Source: Candidatus Bathyarchaeota archaeon
GTDB taxonomy: Archaea; Thermoproteota; Bathyarchaeia; TCS64; B23
DNA: 17,691 nt
Reading direction: 5' to 3'
NCBI GenBank assembly: GCA_029259285.1
Contig: JAPDJB010000111.1
Span: forward strand, 1 to 17,691
Shown here piece after piece: positions 1 through 5,486 of this stretch (positions within the stretch are counted from its first letter, which is position 1; each line of letters opens with the position of its first letter). The notes beneath the pieces are model-generated. The model was not told where the DNA came from. It saw only the letters and a list, made by a program, of their open reading frames with translations, and ran no database searches. Position numbers and translations under genes: made by a program.

Positions 1-596
1 CCTCGATAAGGATTTTTTATAGCAACATTAAATGTAACAATGTCACCTATATCTGCTTGGGGTGAATCCCAAGACGCATATAAAACTGCTGGTTTAGGAC
101 TCGTTAATAAAAAATAGGATTTCTGAGAAAGGGGGACAGTAATGGGTATGAGAAATATAATGGGTTCAGCGTATCCCTCAAATTTTATTTCAGCTTCTCC
201 CCCATGTTTCATAATGGAATCGAAAACTTGCTTTATATCTCCTATAGATATATCTGATAAATCAAGTCGAAAAACGAGGTGGATAGTTCTCGTTCCCTTA
301 GAAGGAATAATGAATCCCTCTCTGTTAATAACTGAACCCATATAAACTCCTTCAATATATATTTGACCAGAAACAGTTCGAACAGGTATAGAGACCATTC
401 CATGTCCTGTTACATCTATATATATATCAATATCTATAACCCTAGTCAATAATAATTCTTCCAAACTTGGCATCTCTGAAATACCTATACTTGATATAGA
501 GAAAGTAGCAGAAGTGGCTGAGAAGTAATATACACCGAAGATGCCTAAGGGTGTTAAAATCACGAGAAAAATGATGAGGAGGTATAACTTCCTCAA
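1..596 (-). CDS. Membrane-anchored LEA14/WHy-like protein (5' part, partial at left edge)
   Basis: An uninterrupted minus-strand frame of about 198 codons runs from a TTG at 594-596 to the left edge, so the C-terminus is missing. Residues 4-24 are a hydrophobic anchor after a basic start (RKLYLLIIFLV), then comes a probably extracytoplasmic beta-rich region. The stretch VTGHGMVSIPVRTVSG, later IIPSKGTRTIHLVFRLDL and a closing PITVPLSQ resemble the alternating-strand pattern of LEA14/WHy domains; this is a resemblance, not a proven assignment. The start is supported by a TATA-like TTTTTAAATA about 29 bases upstream and by an in-frame TAA just before, which implies a leaderless mRNA. No Shine-Dalgarno is visible. 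Codons are A/T-ending, unlike the GC-rich genes to the right, suggesting a different origin. I am confident that it is coding and much less sure of the family. Confidence 0.72.
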   Translation of the reverse strand, partial: MRKLYLLIIFLVILTPLGIFGVYYFSATSATFSISSIGISEMPSLEELLLTRVIDIDIYIDVTGHGMVSIPVRTVSGQIYIEGVYMGSVINREGFIIPSKGTRTIHLVFRLDLSDISIGDIKQVFDSIMKHGGEAEIKFEGYAEPIIFLIPITVPLSQKSYFLLTSPKPAVLYASWDSPQADIGDIVTFNVAIKNPYR

Positions 597-620
597 TCTA
601 ATTGAGAGGAGGATATTTTT

Positions 621-630
621 TATTTAAAAA
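621..630 (-). promoter_or_regulatory. TATA box for the left-edge membrane protein gene
   Basis: Read on the minus strand this is TTTTTAAATA, centred about 29 bases before the TTG at 596. That is the archaeal spacing for a start at or next to the transcription start. Confidence 0.5.
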
Positions 631-825
631 TTACGATCAATCATCCAAACACCCTCATTAAATTTTAATTTTTGTTACACATAAAACTCATTGTTTTAGT
701 TATACGATCCTTCATACCAAATATTATACTCCATTTGGATCGACAAGGCTTTAAAAGTACCGGATTGTCTAAATACGGTGGAAATTTTGGGGAAACGAGA
801 AAAGAGCGATGAAAATGATATGATC

Positions 826-850
826 GTGGTTTCAAATCCCACCCCTGGCC
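826..850 (+). other. tRNA 3'-end-like fragment (T-arm plus 3' acceptor)
   Basis: The sequence reads as a T-stem (GTGGT / CCCAC), a canonical T-loop TTCAAAT at 831-837, and a 3' acceptor CCCTGGC at 843-849 followed by one base. The 53-61 position would be T-C rather than G-C. No matching 5' acceptor (pattern GYYRGGG) with D- and anticodon arms exists upstream within a plausible distance, so it is not a functional tRNA. It could be the remnant of an integration site, because elements often enter at tRNA 3' ends, or chance. Confidence 0.3.
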
Positions 851-1045
851 TTCGTAATGAGGCAGAGCATCCATGTTTAATCTCATCTTCATAACGGTGT
901 TATATTTTTCCTCGGATGTTAATGGTGGTTGTAACGGAGTAATAATGATAGGTAAGTATTAATAGGGGGAGGCTTCTATTCTCTCCACCGGTTCTCCGAT
1001 CTCTGGGATTCGTCTCTCATGGATGTTTCTCTTGGTTTGGGGGCC

Positions 1046-1072
1046 TAGCTCCGAGGTGGGGAGCTATATAAG
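1046..1072 (+). promoter_or_regulatory. Promoter with inverted-repeat operator candidate for the DUF3303-like gene
   Basis: A perfect 7-base inverted repeat, TAGCTCC at 1046-1052 and GGAGCTA at 1060-1066, separated by 7 bases, ends inside the TATA box GCTATATAAG (1063-1072). It therefore covers the BRE/TATA position, where an archaeal repressor would block TBP/TFB. The TATA centre predicts a transcription start near 1094, just before the ATG at 1100. Confidence 0.5.
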
Positions 1073-1099
1073 TACCAATGCGAAATGGGGTGGAAGGTG

Positions 1100-1357
1100 A
1101 TGCGTTTCCTCGTCGTTTGGGGCTGGGATCCAGCTAATGCCCGTGAAGTCTCTAGGCGTTTCGCAGAGGAGTTCAACCCCTCTGAGGGTGTGGAGTTCAT
1201 ATACCCCGTCAGCACCATAATCGGCGCCAATAGGGGTTTCACCGTCATTGAGGCTGAGCGTGAAGCTGACATCCATAGAGCAGTAAGAGGCTGGCTGGAT
1301 CTCTGCACCTTCGACATCTATCCAATTATGAGGTCAGAGGAAGCCGTAAAGGCGTAA
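1100..1357 (+). CDS. DUF3303-like small protein
   Basis: An 85-residue protein beginning MRFLVVWGWDP and containing GFTVIEA, then W-x-DLCTFDIYPIM and a closing SEEA. This is the layout of DUF3303: a beta-alpha-beta ferredoxin-like (dabb-like) fold with a conserved Trp-Asp-Leu segment before a final strand. The biochemical role of that family is not established. The frame is open from an ATG at 1085, but I prefer the ATG at 1100: the TATA box at 1063-1072 would start transcription near 1094, and family members begin with M-[RK]-F-L-V. It stands alone and converges on the 42-residue ORF on the other strand. The inverted repeat over its TATA box suggests regulated expression. Confidence 0.68.
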   Translation: MRFLVVWGWDPANAREVSRRFAEEFNPSEGVEFIYPVSTIIGANRGFTVIEAEREADIHRAVRGWLDLCTFDIYPIMRSEEAVKA

Positions 1358-1388
1358 GCCCTAGGGGATCTCTCTCCCTCCCATTTTC

Positions 1389-1517
1389 TCAGTTCAACCA
1401 TAGGGTTTCAGGCAGATCTCTGAGGCCATAGCCGAGGGTTCTAAGAGTCTCCGCCACCGTAACGCCGCTGAGGGCCTCAGCCTCGACGCCGTCGACGACT
1501 ACTCTCCGAATCTTCAT
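1389..1517 (-). CDS. Small 42-residue protein, beta-grasp-like N-terminal half
   Basis: An ATG at 1515-1517 opens a 42-codon frame ending in TGA at 1389-1391. The product starts MKIRRVVVDGVEAEAL and continues with TVAETLRTLG. This is the strand-turn-strand-helix pattern seen at the start of ThiS/MoaD-like or 2Fe-2S ferredoxin-like beta-grasp proteins. It then stops after DLPETLWLN, so it would be only half a fold: no C-terminal Gly-Gly and no cysteines. A TATA-like TAAAAGC about 25 bases upstream fits a leaderless start. Codon use matches the GC-rich neighbours. It lies between the convergent DUF3303-like gene and a PadR gene on its own strand. It is either a genuine small protein or the remains of a longer one; function unknown. 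Confidence 0.45.
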   Translation of the reverse strand: MKIRRVVVDGVEAEALSGVTVAETLRTLGYGLRDLPETLWLN

Positions 1518-1551
1518 CTAATCTGCGTTTAGTTCACAGCTTTTAGGCGTT

Positions 1552-1881
1552 TTATTCCTCTCTTAATAGCTCCTTTAATGCCTCTTTCAGCGGTGTCTTT
1601 ATGGTTTCCCTCAGCCTCCTCAGCGTCTCCCTCCCCTTAGGCGTGGTTGAATAATATTTAACCCGTCGCCCCCTCCTTCTCCTCCACTCGCTGGCTAGAT
1701 AATTCTCCCCTTCCAATTCGTAGAGGAGGGGGTAGACGACGCCTGGGCTTAGGGGCTGACCCGTGATCCTCTCCAGCTCCTTCATCACCCTATACCCCGT
1801 CATCGCCTCCATGGAGAGGAGCCAGAGGATGATCAGCCTATTCAGCCCTCTGATCATAGACCTTATCAGCTCCTCCCCCAT
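1552..1881 (-). CDS. PadR-family transcriptional regulator (short form)
   Basis: A 109-residue winged-helix DNA-binding protein. The PadR signature is visible: a helical start (LNRLIILWLLS), the helix-turn-helix region TGYRVMKELERITG, the recognition segment SPGVVYPLLYELE, and a basic wing RRRRGRRVKYYSTTPKGRE. A C-terminal amphipathic helix (about 88-109) probably serves for dimerisation. It has the short PadR length without an extra ligand-binding domain. The gene is head-to-head with a paralogue at 1961, with 79 bases between the starts, so they probably share a control region. TATA-like matter at about 1897-1913 fits the ATG at 1881. Typical members repress a neighbouring gene in response to a small molecule; the target here is not known. 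Confidence 0.88.
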   Translation of the reverse strand: MGEELIRSMIRGLNRLIILWLLSMEAMTGYRVMKELERITGQPLSPGVVYPLLYELEGENYLASEWRRRRGRRVKYYSTTPKGRETLRRLRETIKTPLKEALKELLREE

Positions 1882-1960
1882 CTCGGATGATCCATTGCTT
1901 TAATGCTTAATAACACCCTCGAAAGATTGATATGGCCTCTAGGCCTCCTCTCTTCGGTGT
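1882..1960. promoter_or_regulatory. Shared control region between two divergent PadR genes
   Basis: The 79-base spacer holds an AT-rich block at 1897-1913 suited to the leftward gene and a weaker TATA-like ATTGATAT (1926-1933) about 31 bases before the rightward ATG. GGCC-TCTA-GGCC at 1934-1945 is a short inverted repeat immediately after the rightward TATA-like block, a possible PadR operator. Only the positions are seen; binding is inferred. Confidence 0.4.
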
Positions 1961-2278
1961 ATGGTCGGCGTCGACCTCGCCTTCCTAAGAAGCCTTGAAC
2001 GCCCCCTGATACTATGGCTGCTATCCCATGGGCCTAGACATGGATACGACATCCTGAAGGAACTCCATAGATTGACGGGTCTCGGCGTGAAGCCAAGCCT
2101 CGTCTACCCCTTCCTCCATAGATTGGAGCGGGAGGGCTTCATCGCTAGTATGTGGATCAGAAATGGAGGGAGACGCCTGAAACTCTATAGATTGACGGAG
2201 AGGGGTGAAATCCTCCTAGAGAGGGTTAGGATGCTGCTCCTCCCCCTCAGGGAGCTTCTGACAGCCCTCCTGGGCTGA
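1961..2278 (+). CDS. PadR-family transcriptional regulator (short form), second copy
   Basis: A 105-residue winged-helix protein paralogous to the divergent gene at 1552-1881. It shares the pattern LILWLLS, HGYDILKELHRLTG, KPSLVYPFLHRLE and the wing GGRRLKLYRLTERGE, then a leucine-rich C-terminal helix. The two differ in many positions, so this is an old duplication and they may form hetero- or homodimers. The start is the ATG at 1961, with no Shine-Dalgarno and a TATA-like block about 31 bases upstream, fitting a leaderless mRNA. It is followed 57 bases later by the radical SAM gene on the same strand, which has its own TATA boxes and is a candidate target. Confidence 0.87.
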   Translation: MVGVDLAFLRSLERPLILWLLSHGPRHGYDILKELHRLTGLGVKPSLVYPFLHRLEREGFIASMWIRNGGRRLKLYRLTERGEILLERVRMLLLPLRELLTALLG

Positions 2279-2280
2279 GC

Positions 2281-2326
2281 AAATATTTTAAAAATCGATA
2301 CATTATATATCATACCCTCTAGGAGG
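2281..2326 (+). promoter_or_regulatory. Promoter and ribosome binding site of the radical SAM gene
   Basis: The AT-rich run TATTTTAAAAAT (2284-2295) and a second TATA-like TTATATATC (2303-2311) lie before a strong Shine-Dalgarno AGGAGG at 2321-2326. The latter is 9 bases from the TTG at 2336 and decides that start. Confidence 0.5.
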
Positions 2327-2335
2327 CTTCTAGAG

Positions 2336-3928
2336 TTGAGCCGTAGGGGAGGCTACAGAATCGTCCTAACCGCCGATAGAACCCTTATGAGCGAGTATCA
2401 CGGCGGCATATTCCTAGGCTTCAGCGCCTGCGTCCCAAGGGGCCTCATACCCGATTGGGTCTACTTCTCAGTCCTCTGCCCCCCCGTCAGGGCTGGGCCT
2501 GACGGCTCGGCTGAGGCAGCCCCCTATGGAACTCGGAAGATCGAGGCAGCCCTCCTCGAATATGGGTTTAGACGTGATGAGGTGATCGTCGCCCATCCAG
2601 AGCATCTAGACCGAGTCATAGGCCCTGAGACGAGGGTTCTAGGCATAACCGAGAACGACCCCCTAGGGATAGGGCCTGCCACCTCAACCTTCACAGGCCT
2701 CTTCGGCGGCGAGGCCTACATGGCCGTGAAGTTCAGGGAGCTCCTAAACCATCCAAGCGTTAGGCGTTATAGGCCGAGGATCATCGTTGGAGGCCCAGGA
2801 GCCTGGCAGCTTGTGGGCGAGGCCCAGGGGAGGCTTGGCATAGACTGCGTCGTCGTCGGCGAGGGGGAGCGCGTCGTCGGCCCCCTCTTCGAGAAGGCCG
2901 TGAGGGGTGAGCCACTGCCATCGGTTGTCCATGGCGAGCCAGTCCCCGTGGAGGAGATACCCATCATCAGGGGCGCAACGATAGACGGCCTGGTGGAGAT
3001 CGCGAGGGGCTGCGGGAGGGGATGCCGCTTCTGCGAGCCTACACTCCAGAGATATAGGGCTCTCCCAATACCCCACATACTGAAGGAGGTTGAGGTGAAT
3101 GTACGGCATGGCAGGAGAAATCCGATTCTACATGCGGAGGATGTCCTACGCTATGGGGCTAGGAAGCCATGGGAGGTCGATGTGGAGGCCGTCGTCGGCC
3201 TCTTCAAGGCCGTGAGTTCGGTGCCAGGCGTCGACGGCGTAGGCCTAAGCCACTTCGCCCTGGCGTCGGTTGCCTCCTCCCCCGAGGCGGTGGAGGGGAT
3301 ATCCCAAGTCGAGGGGATCGGCGAGTCCGATCGATTCATCAGCGGTCAGACGGGGATAGAGACCGGCAGTCCAAGGCTGATGCGTAGATTGATGGCTGGT
3401 AAATGTCTCCCCTTCAAGCCTGAGGATTGGCCCGACGTCGTTGAGAGGGCCTTCGGCATATTAGAGGAGCATGGCTGGATTCCGGTTTCAACCCTCATCG
3501 TCGGCCTTCCAGGTGAAACCGAGGAGGATGTCTGCCTCACCATAGACCTCGTTGAGAGGCTCAGAACCTATAGAAGCCTGATCGTCCCCCTCTTCCTCGT
3601 CAGCATGGGAGGCCTGAAGGATAAGACTCGCTCCTTCACCTATGAAGACCTGACGCAGAGACGCTCAGAGCTTATAGTGAAGTGTTGGAGGCATAACCTA
3701 GATTGGGCTCCAAGCCTCATAGAGACCTGGTCTAGGCAGTGCATCAAGAATGGCGTCGCCAGGAGGGGGATAAAACTCGTCTTCTCCTATGGCATAAAAG
3801 TGGCTAAGAGGCTGCTGAGGGAGTGCGCCGAGAACTATGGCTACGACATCAAGGCGATGAGGGAGGACTATCAACGTATGGGCCTTGGGACAAGGATCAT
3901 ACAGAGCCTGAAGGCCGTCGCATCCTAA
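2336..3928 (+). CDS. B12-binding-type radical SAM protein (conserved archaeal family)
   Basis: A 530-residue protein. The 4Fe-4S/SAM motif C-x3-C-x2-C is at Cys226, Cys230 and Cys233 (GCGRGCRFCEP). Upstream is a Rossmann-like region with IIVGGPGAWQ and VVVGEGERV, the pattern of the cobalamin-binding fold in B12-dependent radical SAM enzymes. The usual base-off DxHxxG motif is not evident, so cobalamin binding is not certain. Downstream, the TIM-barrel half carries GIETGSPRLM and STLIVGLPGETEED, typical of this superfamily. The N-terminus (VLTADRTLMSEYHGG) recalls a conserved archaeal group of unknown reaction. It starts at a TTG with AGGAGG nine bases upstream. It probably modifies or methylates a substrate using radical chemistry; the substrate cannot be named. 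Confidence 0.85.
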   Translation: MSRRGGYRIVLTADRTLMSEYHGGIFLGFSACVPRGLIPDWVYFSVLCPPVRAGPDGSAEAAPYGTRKIEAALLEYGFRRDEVIVAHPEHLDRVIGPETRVLGITENDPLGIGPATSTFTGLFGGEAYMAVKFRELLNHPSVRRYRPRIIVGGPGAWQLVGEAQGRLGIDCVVVGEGERVVGPLFEKAVRGEPLPSVVHGEPVPVEEIPIIRGATIDGLVEIARGCGRGCRFCEPTLQRYRALPIPHILKEVEVNVRHGRRNPILHAEDVLRYGARKPWEVDVEAVVGLFKAVSSVPGVDGVGLSHFALASVASSPEAVEGISQVEGIGESDRFISGQTGIETGSPRLMRRLMAGKCLPFKPEDWPDVVERAFGILEEHGWIPVSTLIVGLPGETEEDVCLTIDLVERLRTYRSLIVPLFLVSMGGLKDKTRSFTYEDLTQRRSELIVKCWRHNLDWAPSLIETWSRQCIKNGVARRGIKLVFSYGIKVAKRLLRECAENYGYDIKAMREDYQRMGLGTRIIQSLKAVAS

Positions 3929-3933
3929 CGGGA

Positions 3934-3943
3934 AGCTTTTTAG
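3934..3943 (+). promoter_or_regulatory. TATA box for the pyrI-pyrE fusion gene
   Basis: AGCTTTTTAG is centred about 29 bases before the TTG at 3968, right after the stop codon of the radical SAM gene. The spacing implies leaderless transcription. Its T-run may also end the upstream transcript. Confidence 0.45.
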
Positions 3944-3967
3944 CCCCCAAGCCATATCGATGCTGGA

Positions 3968-5194
3968 TTGTCGGAACGAGAGCTGCTGGTAAGGAAGATT
4001 GAGAGCGGCATAGTCATCGACCATATACCCGCTGGAAAGGCCTTCCTCGTCCTCAAGCTGTTGAGACATGACCCTGAGGCTAAGGTTCTAATAGCGATGA
4101 ACGTCGAGAGCAGGAAGCTGGGCCGTAAGGACTTGATAAAGCTGGAGGGGAGATACCTGACATCGAGGGAGATAGACCTAATAGCCCTCGTCGCCCCCGA
4201 GACCACCGTCAACATCATAGAGGACTGGAAGGTGAAGGAGAAACGCCGGATAGAGCCGCCGAAGATGGTTGAGGGAGTCTTCCGCTGCCCAAATCCGCTA
4301 TGTCCAACGAACTCCCCCTATAAGCCCCCAAAGACGAGGTTCAGGGTTGAGGCCGGTGGGAGGGCTGAGGAGACGAAGCTCCACTGTGAATACTGTGGCT
4401 CCACCCTCTACTACGGAACCATAGAGGACTACATAGAGCGAGGTGAATTCACCCTCGAGGGTGGAGGCCTCGTCTCGAAGGAGAAGATCAAGCGGGTCTT
4501 CCTAGATCTCCTCATAGAGAAGGGAGCCTTACGGCTGGCCCCAAGCCCCGATGAGCTCTTCACCCTGAAAAGTGGGCGCCGCTCCCCCTACTTCATCAAC
4601 CTCGGCGCCCTCACCGATGGTGAGTCCCTCGCAAAGCTGAAGTGGGCCTTCGCCAGCTACATAGCGCTCCTCCTAGAGGAGGGGGCCATAAGCGACTTCG
4701 ACTACGTCTTCGGCCCAAGCTATAAGGGCATCAGCCTCGCAGCCCTAACCTGCGAGGGCCTCAAGGAGCTCTACGGCTTGGATAAGCGATATATGTATGA
4801 TCGGAAGGAGGAGAAGCCCTACGGCGACGTCAAGGCTGACAGGGTGATCGTTGGGGCTTCGTACTTCAAGCCTGGTGAGCGAATCCTCGTCGTCGATGAC
4901 ACCATAACGACTGGTAAAACCAAGATAGACACCCTTGAGAAGCTGAAGCTACTCGGCGAGCATGAGGTTGTAGGCATAGTCATCGCCGTCGATAGACAGG
5001 AGAAGATGGGGGACGCCGAGCACATCGACGAGCGGGGAGCCGTCGAATACATAGAGGAGGAACTCGGATTGAAGGTCTACTCGATTCAGAACATCAAGAC
5101 CATCTATCAGCTAATAAGGGACAGCCTAGACGAGGAGATGAGACGAATCTGGATCGACTACTATCGACGATATGGAACCGTCGCCCTCAAATGA
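3968..5194 (+). CDS. pyrI-pyrE: Fusion: aspartate carbamoyltransferase regulatory chain (PyrI) - orotate phosphoribosyltransferase (PyrE)
   Basis: A 408-residue protein with two pyrimidine-pathway domains. Residues 1 to about 160 match PyrI: VRKIESGIVIDHIPAGKAF, GRKDLIKLEGRYL and APETTVN in the allosteric nucleotide-binding part, then the zinc domain with all four ligands, Cys107-x4-Cys112 and Cys140-x2-Cys143. Residues from about 165 match PyrE: GALRLAPSPDELFTLKSGRRSPYF, then the PRPP-binding motif ILVVDDTITTGKT with Asp310-Asp311. PyrI gives CTP feedback to the first committed enzyme; PyrE makes orotidylate from orotate and PRPP. No stop codon or frameshift separates the two parts. The start is a TTG with a well-placed TATA box. 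PyrB and the other pyrimidine genes are not in the window. Both domain calls are strong; whether the fused chain assembles with PyrB is inference. Confidence 0.93.
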   Translation: MSERELLVRKIESGIVIDHIPAGKAFLVLKLLRHDPEAKVLIAMNVESRKLGRKDLIKLEGRYLTSREIDLIALVAPETTVNIIEDWKVKEKRRIEPPKMVEGVFRCPNPLCPTNSPYKPPKTRFRVEAGGRAEETKLHCEYCGSTLYYGTIEDYIERGEFTLEGGGLVSKEKIKRVFLDLLIEKGALRLAPSPDELFTLKSGRRSPYFINLGALTDGESLAKLKWAFASYIALLLEEGAISDFDYVFGPSYKGISLAALTCEGLKELYGLDKRYMYDRKEEKPYGDVKADRVIVGASYFKPGERILVVDDTITTGKTKIDTLEKLKLLGEHEVVGIVIAVDRQEKMGDAEHIDERGAVEYIEEELGLKVYSIQNIKTIYQLIRDSLDEEMRRIWIDYYRRYGTVALK

Positions 5195-5246
5195 CTCAGG
5201 GCCAAACATTTTATGCAGCCCTTCCCCTCTCTCCCTGGGATGTAGA

Positions 5247-5441
5247 TTGGGAGCTGTATCGAAGCCGGACGACGAGTTGATGAGGCGACGCATAGAGGAG
5301 CTCCTCCGAGACCTAAGCCCAGGCGTGAGGGAGACGGTTAAGCATCTCATCGATAATTACAGCGGCGAGGATCTGGAGAGGAGGTTGAGGCAGCTCATAG
5401 GCGTGAAGAGAACCCTGGAGCTATTGGAGGGGCGTAGATAG
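5247..5441 (+). CDS. Small helical protein of unknown function
   Basis: A 64-residue charged protein, predicted mainly alpha-helical, reading DDELMRRRIEELLRDLSPG then TVKHLIDNYSGEDLERRL and ending KRTLELLEGRR. I do not recognise the family. The frame stays open upstream into the end of the fusion gene (to an ATG at 5172), but that extension is low-complexity and overlaps coding sequence. A TATA-like ACATTTTATG at 5206-5215 and a GGGA six bases before the TTG at 5247 favour that start; the ATG at 5280 is an alternative giving 53 residues. It sits between pyrI-pyrE and pgk on the same strand. Confidence 0.6.
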   Translation: MGAVSKPDDELMRRRIEELLRDLSPGVRETVKHLIDNYSGEDLERRLRQLIGVKRTLELLEGRR

Positions 5442-5450
5442 ACGTCAAAC

Positions 5451-5458
5451 CTTAATTA
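5451..5458 (+). promoter_or_regulatory. TATA-like box before pgk
   Basis: CTTAATTA is centred about 32 bases before the ATG at 5487, which allows a very short leader. A purine-rich AGAGGAAG abuts the start. Confidence 0.4.
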
Positions 5459-5486
5459 TCAAAGCCTCGATCAAGGTTAGAGGAAG

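Larger units (their letters stand above)
597..1062. other. AT-rich stretch without a convincing gene
   Basis: About 470 bases with no frame that looks like a real protein. The 75-codon frame at 665-892 on the minus strand has no family resemblance and no promoter. The stretch holds the promoter of the left-edge gene, a tRNA-3'-end-like fragment at 826-850, another TATA-like block at 746-755 (GCTTTAAAAG) with no recognisable product, and a nine-codon ATG-to-TAG frame from 1020 that I do not call. Composition turns GC-rich near 960-1000. Confidence 0.6.

Noticed and set aside
819..850. Functional tRNA gene
   Set aside because: T-arm and 3' acceptor are present but no 5' acceptor, D-arm or anticodon arm can be placed upstream, even allowing an intron.
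665..892. 75-codon minus-strand frame in the AT-rich spacer
   Set aside because: No recognisable family or hydrophobic pattern, no promoter or ribosome binding site, and it covers the tRNA-like fragment; likely chance.
2064..2203. Repeated ATAGATTG words in the second PadR gene
   Set aside because: They encode recurring Arg-Leu in His/Tyr-Arg-Leu positions and reflect codon preference, not a DNA repeat.
2744..3109. Minus-strand frames under the radical SAM gene
   Set aside because: Shadow frames of a gene with clear motifs; no promoter or homology pattern.
5172..5246. Upstream extension of the small helical gene
   Set aside because: Ser/Pro-rich, overlaps the end of the fusion gene and the TATA-like block; the TTG at 5247 is better supported.
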